Source of the DNA: an uncultured Bryobacteraceae bacterium
GTDB taxonomy: Bacteria > Acidobacteriota > Terriglobia > Bryobacterales > Bryobacteraceae
Assembly (NCBI GenBank): GCA_938027685.1
Contig: CALJAM010000030.1
Span: 1 to 64,000 of the forward strand
DNA length: 64,000 nt
Reading direction: 5' to 3'
Within the stretch, counting starts at the first letter, position 1. The number at the start of each line of letters is the position of its first letter. A program made the position numbers and the translations under genes. The notes below the pieces were generated by a model. The model had not been told where the DNA came from and searched no databases. It saw only the letters and a program-made list of their open reading frames with translations. This document shows, one piece after another, positions 35,449 to 44,300 of this stretch.

Positions 35449-36740
35449 CACAGCAACCTCGTCACCCCGGGCACGAACACCGGGTAGATTCCCTCGGCAT
35501 CGGGACGCACGGGCGGGTCCATGTCCTTGTGGACCTCTTCCGGCCTGGGCGGGTAGTAGAAGTCTGACTGGTTGATCCTCTCCCACGTGATCTCCTCGCC
35601 CGTATAGCAACTGATCTGTCCCATGACGGCGATCAGGGTGCTCCGCACCATGTAATCGCCGTTGTTGATCGGCCTGCCGGCGCGGATCGCCTGGAATAGC
35701 GCCACGTGCTCGAGATCGTAAGGGTTGACCTTGGGGCCTGTGTATTCCCAGCGGGTTTCGCCTTCGATTCGCATCTCGAGGAGGCTGGCGCGGCCCTTGG
35801 ACCCGAAGACGCGGCTCGAGGTTTCGTTGTAGCAGTTGGGTATGGTGCGGCAGAAGGCGTACACGCGTACACTTCCCGGAAACTCGTAGACCACGGCGTG
35901 GTGGTCGAAGACGCTGCCGTAGATCTCGCCACGCAGCGTCGAGCGACCGCCCATGCCGTGGCAGCGGAGCGGTGCGGCTTCGCGCAGGACCCACGAGGCG
36001 CGGTCTAGGTTGTGGATCAGCGATTGCGGCACGTCGTCACCCGAGAGCCAGTGGAAATGATATTGGTTGCTGCCCTGATATTCGACCTCGGTCAGGCCCG
36101 GCCGTCTTGGATAGAGCACGTAGGGCGCCCGCAGGAAATTCTCCTCGATGGCGACGATTTCGCCGATGGCGCCCTCGTGGATCCGCCGCACGGTTTCGAT
36201 GTAACCGGGATGGTAACGGCTTTGCAGCCCCGAGACCACGCATAGATGCTTGCGCCGCGCCAGCTCGCAGGCTGCCGCCACGACCTTCGCGCCGGCGGGA
36301 TCGATGGCGTGCGGCTTTTCGACGAACACGTGTCTGCCTGCCTCGATCGCCGCTCTCATGTGCAGGGGGTGAAACTTGGCGGCGTTGGCGATGAGCACGA
36401 CGTCCGAGCACTCGATGACGTGCTTGTAGGCGTCGAAACCCGTGAAACACCGCTCGTCGGTCACGTCCACCTGCTCCGGCTTTCTGAGCTTCAGCGCGGT
36501 ACGTTTCTCCTGGATGCGGTCCATCAGCAGATCGGCCATGGCGACCAACCGCACGCCCTTATCGGCATTCATGGCGTTGAGCGCCGCCGCCTCGCCGCGC
36601 CCGCCGCAGCCGATCAGGCCCACGCGGATCGTTTCGCTAGCGGCCACATAACCGGCCGCCGCGGGGAGCCAGCCGAGTGCGCCGCCCGCCGTCCTCAGCC
36701 ACGCGCGGCGCGAGACATCACGCGTCGAAGATTCGCTCAC
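35448..36740 (-). CDS. Gfo/Idh/MocA-family oxidoreductase, Tat-exported
   Basis: This 430-residue protein has a Tat signal (SRRAWLRTAGGALGWLPAAAGY) followed by a Rossmann domain (IRVGLIGCGGRGEAAA) and the catalytic EKPHAIDP block in HVFVEKPHAIDPAGAK. A large C-terminal domain follows. NAD(P)-dependent oxidation of sugars or inositols, or sugar deglycosylation through a keto intermediate, is typical; the substrate is unknown. The GTG start at 36740 is supported by AAGGAGGACGGGAGCG just upstream. Confidence 0.88.
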   Translation of the reverse strand: MSESSTRDVSRRAWLRTAGGALGWLPAAAGYVAASETIRVGLIGCGGRGEAAALNAMNADKGVRLVAMADLLMDRIQEKRTALKLRKPEQVDVTDERCFTGFDAYKHVIECSDVVLIANAAKFHPLHMRAAIEAGRHVFVEKPHAIDPAGAKVVAAACELARRKHLCVVSGLQSRYHPGYIETVRRIHEGAIGEIVAIEENFLRAPYVLYPRRPGLTEVEYQGSNQYHFHWLSGDDVPQSLIHNLDRASWVLREAAPLRCHGMGGRSTLRGEIYGSVFDHHAVVYEFPGSVRVYAFCRTIPNCYNETSSRVFGSKGRASLLEMRIEGETRWEYTGPKVNPYDLEHVALFQAIRAGRPINNGDYMVRSTLIAVMGQISCYTGEEITWERINQSDFYYPPRPEEVHKDMDPPVRPDAEGIYPVFVPGVTRLL

Positions 36741-36928
36741 CGCTCCCGTCCTCCTTTCAGCAGCATTGTATGACAGCGGCGCGCACCGAACCCGAGGACG
36801 CACGCCGGGCGCAGCCGAGCTTCCCTGGCCTGAGAAGGGACCGTGCCGTTGAGCGCGAAGCGGGGGCCGGGCCGAGCCGGCGCAGGCTTGCGCGGTCGCT
36901 CGCAAACCGCGTCCAACGGGCGACGAAG

Positions 36929-38332
36929 CTACTTCTCGGCAGAGTATTCATGCAGCGGCCGACCATGCACGTCGTGGTGTCGAAACGTAATGCGGCTCTT
37001 GCCTCCGCGGCGCTCGAAGCTGACCGAAAGAAAACCGCCCGCCACGCGGTGAAAGCGGTGGAATGCCGGATCATAGCCGGGCGAGCCGCCGGCGTGTTCG
37101 TCACTGACCGCCCCGGTGCCGAACTCGTGCAGTCCGGTCTCCGGGTGCACCGAGTGATACTGCCAGTGCCGGTCGCCGCAAATCACGAAGAAGTTCGAGC
37201 CCAGGTGCTGCCGGACCCAGTGCCGGAACTGGTTGCCCTCCCAGGCGAAGGCTTGGTTGGCGTGATTGTCGCGCTTGTTGGGGCGATCGGGGCCCACAAT
37301 GGGCGTCGGGCTGATGAGTATTTTGAAATCGGCGTCGCTGGCGAGCAGGGTGTCCATCAGCCATTTCTTCTGCTCCGGGCCCCAGATGGTCTTGTCCGGC
37401 CCGTCGGGCGCCGGGTTGGGAGAACGGAAGTCCCGTCCCTCGGTCAGCCAGATTTCGATGCCGCGGCCCCACCGGAAACGTCGGTAGGTACGCGGGCCCA
37501 TGGGAACCTGCTGGAGGAAGATTCGTTGGCCTTGGGCGAAGGTCATGGGTCGCATCTCGGGCGCGTCCATGCCCGGCCAGCAGTCGTCCCGCAACGTGTC
37601 GTGGTCGTCTTTCTGCCAGTAGGCCGGGAACTGGAGCAGGAAGCGCACGTGACGGGGCAGGCTCCACATGCGTTCCCAGTGGTAACGGGCCAGCGCAGGG
37701 GTCACCGCTCGCGGATCCTCGTTGTCGTAGTAGACGTTGTCGCCGGTGAGAACGAGGAAGCGGGGCATCAAGCGGGTCATCGCTTCGTAGATGTGAAAGC
37801 CTTCGGGATGATCGAGGTGCCGGTACATGTGGCACGTAACCGCGGTGAAGGTCAGATCGGCGTAGCGCTCCTGCGGCGGTGCGGTGCGGAAACGTCCCCG
37901 CAAGGGAGCATGCTGGGGCGCGCCGCCGGGGTCTGCCGTTTCGGCGGAGTAGTAATAGACAGAGTCGGGCCGCAATCCGGTCAGTTGAAACTGATGCGAG
38001 TAATCGCGCTCGGCCGTGACCTCGACCCAGGGAGTGACCCGGGCATCGCGGAGGTCCTCACGCAACCCGTAACGCAGGCGGACCCGGCCGGAAGCGCCGG
38101 GACAGGCGCCCTCGAGCTTGGGGACGAGGTCGTCGTCGGGCGAGGGCAGGCGCACCGGGCCGCGGCGGACGATGCCGCCGCTATTGCGCTCGGCGCGGGC
38201 GGTAACTCTCATCCACACGATCGCTGAAGTGGGCGTCACCTCTCCCACGCGTACGCCGGTGGCCTGTCGTGTTTCAGCGCCGGCGGCGCCGCCCGCCACC
38301 AACAGCATCAGGCTGAGAAACTTCCCTGGCAT
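36929..38332 (-). CDS. PhoD-like alkaline phosphatase
   Basis: This 467-residue secreted protein has an N-terminal signal (GKFLSLMLLVAGGAAG), a fibronectin-like PhoD_N domain (residues about 25-150), then the PhoD metallophosphatase: VTCHMYRHL, LVLTGDNVYYDNEDP, QKDDHDTLRDDCW, SPTPIVGPDRPNKRDNH, and VICGDRHWQYHS. These supply the Fe/Ca ligands. It hydrolyses phosphomonoesters or diesters outside the cytoplasm. A TACGAT box stands 6 nt before the ATG, predicting a leaderless mRNA. Confidence 0.87.
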   Translation of the reverse strand: MPGKFLSLMLLVAGGAAGAETRQATGVRVGEVTPTSAIVWMRVTARAERNSGGIVRRGPVRLPSPDDDLVPKLEGACPGASGRVRLRYGLREDLRDARVTPWVEVTAERDYSHQFQLTGLRPDSVYYYSAETADPGGAPQHAPLRGRFRTAPPQERYADLTFTAVTCHMYRHLDHPEGFHIYEAMTRLMPRFLVLTGDNVYYDNEDPRAVTPALARYHWERMWSLPRHVRFLLQFPAYWQKDDHDTLRDDCWPGMDAPEMRPMTFAQGQRIFLQQVPMGPRTYRRFRWGRGIEIWLTEGRDFRSPNPAPDGPDKTIWGPEQKKWLMDTLLASDADFKILISPTPIVGPDRPNKRDNHANQAFAWEGNQFRHWVRQHLGSNFFVICGDRHWQYHSVHPETGLHEFGTGAVSDEHAGGSPGYDPAFHRFHRVAGGFLSVSFERRGGKSRITFRHHDVHGRPLHEYSAEK

Positions 38333-38338
38333 GCGTCG

Positions 38339-38364
38339 ATCGTACCATCCTGTACGGGTACGAT
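38339..38364. promoter_or_regulatory. divergent pair of -10 boxes, PhoD and hypothetical gene
   Basis: On the minus strand TACGAT (38344-38339) ends 6 nt before the PhoD ATG 38332. On the plus strand TACGAT (38359-38364) ends 6 nt before GTG 38371. The two boxes face away from each other in a 38-bp gap and neither gene has a ribosome site. Confidence 0.5.
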
Positions 38365-38370
38365 AGATTA

Positions 38371-38799
38371 GTGAAGACCATGTTCTTCCGTCGGACCCGG
38401 CCCAGGCGGCCCGGCTTCAGCGAGCGAATCGAGAATCTGAGAGCGTGGGGATTTGAGGTTTTGCCCGAGACCGACGGGAGCCTGCGTGTGCGGCGTGACG
38501 GCTTTGAAGCCCGTGTGCGCCGCGGCGAGAATGACATGCCCGTGATCGAGCAGACCGGTCGCGCGGTGGCGGGCGAACTCGCGCGCCTGGTGGACGCAGG
38601 CTACCAGAAGTTCTGGTCGACTCCCGGCGGTCGCCGCGAACCGGCTCTCGCGGAACAGTTAAAGCGTCTGCATGCTTTCGAAGAGGACATGCGTGAGGCC
38701 CTTGGTTTGACGAGCCTCTACAATACCTCTCTCGGGACGGTCAACGCGTTGCACGTGTATGATCGTTTACACGGCCGCGACAGCGATGCAGGCCCGTGA
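38371..38799 (+). CDS. conserved hypothetical protein
   Basis: This 142-residue soluble protein starts at GTG 38371. It contains a compact beta region (FEVLPETDGSLRVRRDGFEARVRRG) and a helical end (ALAEQLKRLHAFEEDMREALG), followed by SLYNTSLGTVNALHVYDRLHGR. No family is recognised. It precedes hfq by 139 bp, so it may be transcribed with hfq and hflX. Confidence 0.7.
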   Translation: MKTMFFRRTRPRRPGFSERIENLRAWGFEVLPETDGSLRVRRDGFEARVRRGENDMPVIEQTGRAVAGELARLVDAGYQKFWSTPGGRREPALAEQLKRLHAFEEDMREALGLTSLYNTSLGTVNALHVYDRLHGRDSDAGP

Positions 38800-38938
38800 T
38801 TGCGTGTCAGGAGCGACCCTCCGAGGGCGCAAGCCGCTTGCGATCATTCATGCGATCGCGAGACGGATTTGGTGCTAAAATCAGGTGACGCGGCAGCCGG
38901 TTGCTGCAAGCCGGGGGCATGGGCCGGAGGAGAGCGTC

Positions 38939-39238
38939 ATGGACAAGCCAGCGCAAAACATCCAGGAAGCCTTTCTGAACACCGCGCGCAAGGAGAAGAC
39001 CCTGCTGACCATTTACCTGATGAGTGGGGTCAAGCTGTCCGGCCGCATCAAAAGTTTCGACAAGTACTCGCTGATTCTGGAATCGAACAATCAGGAGCAA
39101 CTTATTTTCAAGCACGCCATCTCGACCGTGGTGGTCCCCAAACCCAGCCACAGCCACATGGCCGCACACCCGGCGGCGCATTCTTCCAGCGAAGCATCGC
39201 ACGCGGCGCCGGGCGCCTCCACCGGCGCCGAAATCTGA
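38939..39238 (+). CDS. hfq: RNA chaperone Hfq
   Basis: This 99-residue protein contains the Sm1 motif [41 protein letters not shown] and the Sm2 motif [15 protein letters not shown], including the Sm2 KHA that replaces the usual YKHA. A Ser/His/Ala-rich tail of about 25 residues follows. It forms a hexamer pairing small RNAs with mRNAs. GGAGGAG precedes the ATG. Adjacent to hflX, the classic arrangement. Confidence 0.95.
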   Translation: MDKPAQNIQEAFLNTARKEKTLLTIYLMSGVKLSGRIKSFDKYSLILESNNQEQLIFKHAISTVVVPKPSHSHMAAHPAAHSSSEASHAAPGASTGAEI

Positions 39239-39269
39239 TGCGCCTCGGAAGCGGCTCGAAAAGCGGGTG

Positions 39270-40580
39270 ATGGAACGCGCCATCCTGGTCGGCCTGGATC
39301 TGAAAGCCGGAGGCGGGCGGCGGAAAATGTCCGCCGATGGCATCGAGTACACTGCGGAGGAATCCCTGCAGGAGCTGACGGCGCTTGCGGAAAGCGCCGG
39401 GGCGCAAGTGATAGGCACAGCTTTGCAGGCTCGCCCGCGCCCTGAGCCGGACACGCTGATCGGCTCCGGCAAGGTTGAAGAGATTGCGCGCTGGGTCGAG
39501 AGCGAGCAGGCCGACCTCGTAATCTTCGACCACGACCTGACGCCGTCGCAGCACCGCAATCTCGAGCGCTTGCTGGGCTGCAAGGTTATAGATCGCACCC
39601 AGTTGATCCTGGATATCTTCGCACGCCGCGCTCGTACGCGGGAGGGGCAGCTGCAGGTGGAACTGGCGCAACTGAATTACATGCTGCCGAGACTGACGGG
39701 CCGAGGAGCGGAGATGTCCAGGCTGGGCGGCGGCATCGGCACGCGCGGGCCGGGCGAGACCCAATTGGAGACCGACCGCAGGCGCATCCGCAGGCGGATT
39801 CGAAAGCTGACCGAGGAGCTGGAGGCGGTGCGTGCCGCGCGAGCCGTGCAGCGTCGACGTCGCCGGGAGGCGCCTCTGCCCACCGCGGCGCTCGTAGGGT
39901 ACACCAACGTGGGCAAGTCCACGCTCTTCAACCGCCTGACGGGCGCAGGTGTCCCGGCTGACGACCGTCTCTTCGCCACCCTCGATCCCACGATCCGCCC
40001 GGTGGTTCTGCCCTCGCGGCGGCGCGTTTTGCTCAGCGACACCGTCGGATTCATCCGCAAACTCCCGGTGACCCTCGTAAAGGCCTTCCGCGCCACACTG
40101 GAAGAGGTCACGGAGGCCTCGCTGATCCTGCACGTGGTGGACCTCGCCTCAGAACAGGCCGCCGGGCAGATGGCGCAGGTGGAAAAGGTGCTGAGCGACA
40201 TCGGCGCGGGCTCGACGCCGCGGTTGCTCGTATTCAACAAGGCGGATCTTTTGCGGCAGAAGGGTGTGGATGTTTCGGCGCACGTCTGGCGGATCATGGG
40301 TGACGGCTCGCAGGGCCCTGTGCGCGCGGTCACCGTGTCGGCGCTGACTGGGGAGGGCCTGGACCGCTTACTGGCCGCAATGGACGAGGCGCTGGAGTTC
40401 GACCCGGTCGCGCCGGCTACTTTCCGTTTCCCTGCCGCGGAAGTCGCCAAGGCGAACCTCATTCATCAGCTAGGCCGCGTGCTATCGGCGCGGTTCGATG
40501 GCGACGGCTACGAGGTCCAGGCCGAAGTTCCGCAATCGCTCAAACTTCGCTTCGCTGCTTACCTGATCGAGAGCGCCTGA
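39270..40580 (+). CDS. hflX: GTPase HflX
   Basis: This 436-residue ribosome-associated GTPase splits stalled 70S ribosomes. It has the HflX N-terminal domain (GSGKVEEIARWVESEQADLVIFDHDLTPSQHRNLE), the glycine-rich linker GRGAEMSRLGGGIGTRGPGETQLETDRR, and a G domain: P-loop GYTNVGKSTLFN, G3 DTVGFIRKLP, G4 NKAD. GTG 39267 and ATG 39270 are both possible. It follows hfq by 31 bp. Confidence 0.94.
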   Translation: MERAILVGLDLKAGGGRRKMSADGIEYTAEESLQELTALAESAGAQVIGTALQARPRPEPDTLIGSGKVEEIARWVESEQADLVIFDHDLTPSQHRNLERLLGCKVIDRTQLILDIFARRARTREGQLQVELAQLNYMLPRLTGRGAEMSRLGGGIGTRGPGETQLETDRRRIRRRIRKLTEELEAVRAARAVQRRRRREAPLPTAALVGYTNVGKSTLFNRLTGAGVPADDRLFATLDPTIRPVVLPSRRRVLLSDTVGFIRKLPVTLVKAFRATLEEVTEASLILHVVDLASEQAAGQMAQVEKVLSDIGAGSTPRLLVFNKADLLRQKGVDVSAHVWRIMGDGSQGPVRAVTVSALTGEGLDRLLAAMDEALEFDPVAPATFRFPAAEVAKANLIHQLGRVLSARFDGDGYEVQAEVPQSLKLRFAAYLIESA

Positions 40581-40630
40581 ACCGCGTGGGTCCGGCAAGC
40601 CGGAAGCTGGTTTATCATTGAGAATACCGG

Positions 40631-41269
40631 ATGAACGTCCCGACCCTGCTCACGCTGCTGCGCATCTTTTTCGTGCCTCTGTTGGTTGCGCTGCTCGTGC
40701 AGGAAAACGTGTCGGTAAGGTTTTCCGGTTTTCAGGTCACCAACGAATTGCTCGCCTTGGGGATTTTCCTGACAGCGGCCGCAACCGACTTGCTCGACGG
40801 ATACCTGGCGCGCCGCTGGGGCCAGGTCACCACGGTGGGAACGCTGCTGGATCCCATCGCGGACAAGTTGCTGATCTCCTCCGCTTTGATCGCACTCGTG
40901 CAGGTGCACATGGCGCCCGCCTGGATCGTCATCCTTGTGATCGGGCGCGAGTTCGCCGTCACCGGCTTGCGCAGCATCGCCGCCAGCGTGGGTTACACGA
41001 TCCGCGCCAGCGAGCTGGGAAAGACCAAAATGATCACCCAGGTGACCGCCGTCTCGCTCTATCTGCTGGCTATGCGCTGGCCCGAGCTGCATCGCTGGGC
41101 GACGGCGTGGATGTGGTGCGTGGCCGCCTTCGCCCTTCTGTCAGCCGCGGATTACTTCCGCAAATTCTGGCGGGGTGTGGACGAGGGAGTCAAGCGGCGA
41201 CGGCGGCGCGAATTACTGCTGGCCGAGCGTGAGCGGCGCAGGGCGCTCGCTGTCCGTCGCTCCCGTTGA
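40631..41269 (+). CDS. pgsA: CDP-diacylglycerol--glycerol-3-phosphate 3-phosphatidyltransferase
   Basis: This 212-residue integral membrane protein with several helices makes phosphatidylglycerol phosphate. The CDP-alcohol phosphotransferase motif is TDLLDGYLARRWGQVTTVGTLLDPIADKLL, matching DGxxAR(x8)GxxxDxxxD. The Arg-rich C-terminus is cytoplasmic. A TATCAT box at 40613-40618 lies 12 nt before the ATG. The last 57 bp overlap the convergent RodZ-like gene. Confidence 0.93.
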   Translation: MNVPTLLTLLRIFFVPLLVALLVQENVSVRFSGFQVTNELLALGIFLTAAATDLLDGYLARRWGQVTTVGTLLDPIADKLLISSALIALVQVHMAPAWIVILVIGREFAVTGLRSIAASVGYTIRASELGKTKMITQVTAVSLYLLAMRWPELHRWATAWMWCVAAFALLSAADYFRKFWRGVDEGVKRRRRRELLLAERERRRALAVRRSR

Positions 41270-42190
41270 GGGTTGAGTCGGCTCGGAGGCAGGCTCGGAT
41301 TCCGTCGGGGCGGGCTTGGGTTGCGGCGACACCACTCGATGACCTTCACGGCTCAACTCGATCGTGCGCACGTGGCCCTCAGGCCCGATCGGGCCCACGG
41401 GGACCCCGTTCCGCACAATGCGGAGGCCGCCGGCGTTGCCGGTAAGGATTCGCATCCGTTCGGAGGCCCGGAATGTCCGGCCCTGCCCGGCCGCGAGCGT
41501 GCCAACGAAGACGATGCGCCCGTCCGCTCGCACTTCGATCCACGCGTCTTTGTCCGCCGCCACTTCGACCGTGAGGGGGGCCGGCTCCTGAGGTTCTTGG
41601 GGGGTAGGCATTGGCGGGGCCTCGGCGGGCGTAGCCGGTTGAGTTGCGGGAAGGGGAGAAACGGGGGCGGTTTCGGCGCGCGTCTCGGTCGCCTGACCGG
41701 CCTCTGTCACCGTGGTGCTTGTCGCCGCTGAGGTTGTCTCTCTGACTTGGGCGGCCTCCCAATCCGCCTGGGCTCGCGCCCTGATCTGTCGCCAGCTCAG
41801 GTAAACGCCCAGTACTCCTGCCACTACCAGCAAAGCGGCGGTGGCGTAGGCCAGCGTGCGCGAGCTCGGTTGCGTGCGCCAGAGCACCGGGGCCTTCTCC
41901 GGACCGGTCACGCTCAGACCCGAAACCACCTCTTGCGGGCTGACTACAGGGCCGGGCTCGCCGAGCTGACGCTTGATCTCGGCTTCCAGCTCGGGATCTT
42001 CCAAGCCGATGTAGCGGGCGTACTGTCGGATGAAACTGCGAGCGTAGAAGTTACCCGGCAACTGGTCGAAACGGTCGGCTTCAATGGCTTCCAGGAAAGC
42101 GGTTCGGATGCGAGTGAACTCGGAAATATCGGAAAGCTTGATTCCCTTCCGCAGACGTTCCTCGCGCAGCCGCTGACCGATGGAATACAT
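41213..42190 (-). CDS. RodZ-like membrane protein (HTH plus DUF4115)
   Basis: This is a 325-residue protein. The N-terminal Xre-type helix-turn-helix is QRLREERLRKGIKLSDISEFTRI and FLEAIEADRFDQLPGNFYARSFIRQYARYIGL. One membrane helix (LAYATAALLVVAGVLGVYLSW) follows at about residue 130. After a Thr/Ala/Pro-rich linker there is a periplasmic beta domain (AWIEVRADGRIVFVGTLAAGQGRTFRASERMRILTGNAGGLRIVRNG). This is the RodZ architecture; it probably links MreB to the cell-wall machinery. ATG 42190 has GGGAG 5 nt upstream. Confidence 0.85.
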   Translation of the reverse strand: MYSIGQRLREERLRKGIKLSDISEFTRIRTAFLEAIEADRFDQLPGNFYARSFIRQYARYIGLEDPELEAEIKRQLGEPGPVVSPQEVVSGLSVTGPEKAPVLWRTQPSSRTLAYATAALLVVAGVLGVYLSWRQIRARAQADWEAAQVRETTSAATSTTVTEAGQATETRAETAPVSPLPATQPATPAEAPPMPTPQEPQEPAPLTVEVAADKDAWIEVRADGRIVFVGTLAAGQGRTFRASERMRILTGNAGGLRIVRNGVPVGPIGPEGHVRTIELSREGHRVVSPQPKPAPTESEPASEPTQPSTGATDSERPAPLTLGQQ

Positions 42191-42216
42191 CGCTGCTCCC
42201 GGGCCCGCCCCACCGC

Positions 42217-42223
42217 TATAATA
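42217..42223. promoter_or_regulatory. overlapping divergent -10 boxes, RodZ-like and GT2 genes
   Basis: TATAATA carries TATAAT on the plus strand and TATTAT on the minus strand. The minus-strand version is set for the RodZ-like gene (leader about 20 nt with GGGAG). The plus-strand one lies 69 nt before GTG 42292. Confidence 0.4.
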
Positions 42224-42291
42224 CAACACTTCCGCGTACATTCAGCACGGCGCGTGCGGGTGCAGGCAGCCATGGCAGGCGGTCTTAGGAC

Positions 42292-43335
42292 GTGAAAACG
42301 CCGGAAGTGTCGGTCATCGTGGTGAACTGGGACCGGCGCGAGCTCTTGCGCCGGTGCCTGCACTCTCTGGTGCAACAGCAGGGGCTCGACTTCGAGGTCA
42401 TTGTGGTGGACAACGGCAGCCACGACGGATCCGCCGAAATGGCTGAGGCAGAGTTCGCGCGGAGCGGGCTGCTGACCCTGCGCGTTCTGCGCAACGCACG
42501 CAACATGGGGTTTTGCCGCGCCAACAACCAGGGTATCGAGGCTTCGCGCGGCGATTTCATCGCCCTCCTGAACAACGACGCCGAGGCCGCACCCGGATGG
42601 CTGGCGGCCCTCCGGCGCGCATTCGATTGGGGGGAGGACGTCGGGATGGCGGCGTCGAAGATCCTCCTGAAGGAGCAACCTCGCCGCATTGACAAGGTAG
42701 GGCATCTCATCTACCCCGATGGGCAAAACCGCGGTCGCGGCTCGGGCGAGTGGGATCAAGGCCAGTACGACCGCACGGAAGAGGTGCTTTGGCCGGACGG
42801 TTGCGCAGCCATGTACCGCAGACGCATGCTGGAGGAGATCGGCGGCTTTGACGAGGACTTTTTCGCCTACGGTGACGACGCGGAGTTGGGCCTGCGGGCG
42901 CGGCTGGCGGGGTGGCGTTGCCTGTACATTCCGGAGGCCGTGGTCTGGCACCATCGCGGCGCGACGTTAGGCTTGACCTCGATGCGGCGCCTCATGTTGA
43001 TCGAGCGGAATCGCGTGCTTCTGGCCGTCAAGCTCTTCCCCTTGAGCTTGCTGCTTCTCAACCCGGTTTATTACGGGGCGCGCCTGGCTGCAGGCGCCTG
43101 GGCCGCCGTGCACGGCAAGGGCGAAATCGCACGGCACGAGGGCCTGTGGGGCAAGCTCCGCGCGGGCGCCGCGGTGCTCGCCGGGGACCTCGCCGCGCTA
43201 CCCCTGCTTCCCCGCATGCTTCTTAAGCGGCGAAGGTTGCGAGCCATCCGCCGGTTGAGTGACGCGCAACTGCGAAGACTGATTCTCTCGCACCGGATCG
43301 GGTTGCGTGAGCTGATGGAGCGAGCGGCCCAATGA
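42292..43335 (+). CDS. GT2-family glycosyltransferase
   Basis: This 347-residue GT-A enzyme has VSVIVVNWDRRELLRRCLHSL, VIVVDNGSHDGS, NMGFCRANNQGIEASRGDFIALLNNDAE (DxD-like NDAE), and GGFDEDFFAYGDDAELGLRARL. A hydrophobic region with two short helices follows. It resembles rhamnosyltransferases of O-antigen and exopolysaccharide assembly; the sugar is unknown. The start is GTG 42292 with AGGAC upstream. The stop overlaps the next gene (ATGA). Confidence 0.87.
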   Translation: MKTPEVSVIVVNWDRRELLRRCLHSLVQQQGLDFEVIVVDNGSHDGSAEMAEAEFARSGLLTLRVLRNARNMGFCRANNQGIEASRGDFIALLNNDAEAAPGWLAALRRAFDWGEDVGMAASKILLKEQPRRIDKVGHLIYPDGQNRGRGSGEWDQGQYDRTEEVLWPDGCAAMYRRRMLEEIGGFDEDFFAYGDDAELGLRARLAGWRCLYIPEAVVWHHRGATLGLTSMRRLMLIERNRVLLAVKLFPLSLLLLNPVYYGARLAAGAWAAVHGKGEIARHEGLWGKLRAGAAVLAGDLAALPLLPRMLLKRRRLRAIRRLSDAQLRRLILSHRIGLRELMERAAQ

Positions 43336-44300
43336 GCGCGGATACGGCCCGCCCCCAAGTCTGCCCGGCGTGCGACGAGCCCGGATTCCGCGTCCTCTTC
43401 GAAGTCACCGATCGGCTCTACCGAACGACTTCGGAGCGTTTCCGCATCATCGAGTGCAAGCAGTGCGGCTTGGTCCGACTGGACCCTTGGCCTTCGCAAG
43501 CCGAACTACGCCGCTACTACCCTGACGAGTACTGGTTCGAGCCCGCCGGGACGGCTGCAGACCGCTTGGAGGAGGCCTGGCGCAGACTCGTGCTAACGGA
43601 CCACGTCGAGTTCGTTCGAGGCGCACTGCAACGGGCAGGGGGCGATGGTCTCGTGCTCGACGTGGGTTGCGGCGGCGGTCTGTTCGTGCGGCTGCTCCGG
43701 GAAAGAGGGATCCGCGCTGTGGGCCTCGACGTCTCGCCACGCGCCGCCGCCCTGGCCTGGCGCGCCAACGCCGCCCCGGTAATCTGCGGCACGCTCCGGG
43801 ATGTCCCGTTGACCGAGGGCAGTTGCGCCGCGGTAACCATGTTCCATGTCCTCGAACATCTAGAGGATCCCACCGAGTACCTGGATGTCGCCTACCGCCT
43901 GCTCAGGCCCGACGGCCGCCTCATCGTGCAGACCCCGAACGTCGCAAGTTGGCAGTTCCTGTTGCTGGGCGAGAACTGGAGCGGACTGGATGTGCCGCGC
44001 CACTTGATCAATTTCCGCAGCTCGGACCTCGAATACTTACTAAGTTGTTGCGGCTTCGAGGTAACCCGCAGGAAGTTCTTCTCGCTCCGGGACAATCCTG
44101 CGGGGATGGCCACCAGCCTTGCGCCTTGGTTGGATCCCATGGCTCGCCGCGTCCGCCGCGAAAGCGAGGGTCCCCGCATGCGGCTCTTCAAGGATTTGCT
44201 TTACCTGGGACTGGTCGTCGCCGTACTGCCGTTCACCCTGCTCGAAGCCGCCTGTCGCGCCGGTTCGACCGTCATGCTGGAGGCCCGCAAGAAAAAGTGA
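43332..44300 (+). CDS. SAM-dependent methyltransferase with N-terminal zinc ribbon
   Basis: This 322-residue protein has a Cys4 ribbon (CPACDEPG, ECKQCGLV) followed by a class I methyltransferase: VLDVGCGGGLFVRLLRERG, GLDVSPRAAALA, FHVLEHLEDP, LRPDGRLIVQTPN. The zinc ribbon fits the MT of sugar-nucleotide or glycan 3-C/O methylation. Two C-terminal hydrophobic stretches suggest membrane contact. It overlaps its neighbours at both ends (ATGA and GTGA). Confidence 0.85.
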   Translation: MSADTARPQVCPACDEPGFRVLFEVTDRLYRTTSERFRIIECKQCGLVRLDPWPSQAELRRYYPDEYWFEPAGTAADRLEEAWRRLVLTDHVEFVRGALQRAGGDGLVLDVGCGGGLFVRLLRERGIRAVGLDVSPRAAALAWRANAAPVICGTLRDVPLTEGSCAAVTMFHVLEHLEDPTEYLDVAYRLLRPDGRLIVQTPNVASWQFLLLGENWSGLDVPRHLINFRSSDLEYLLSCCGFEVTRRKFFSLRDNPAGMATSLAPWLDPMARRVRRESEGPRMRLFKDLLYLGLVVAVLPFTLLEAACRAGSTVMLEARKKK

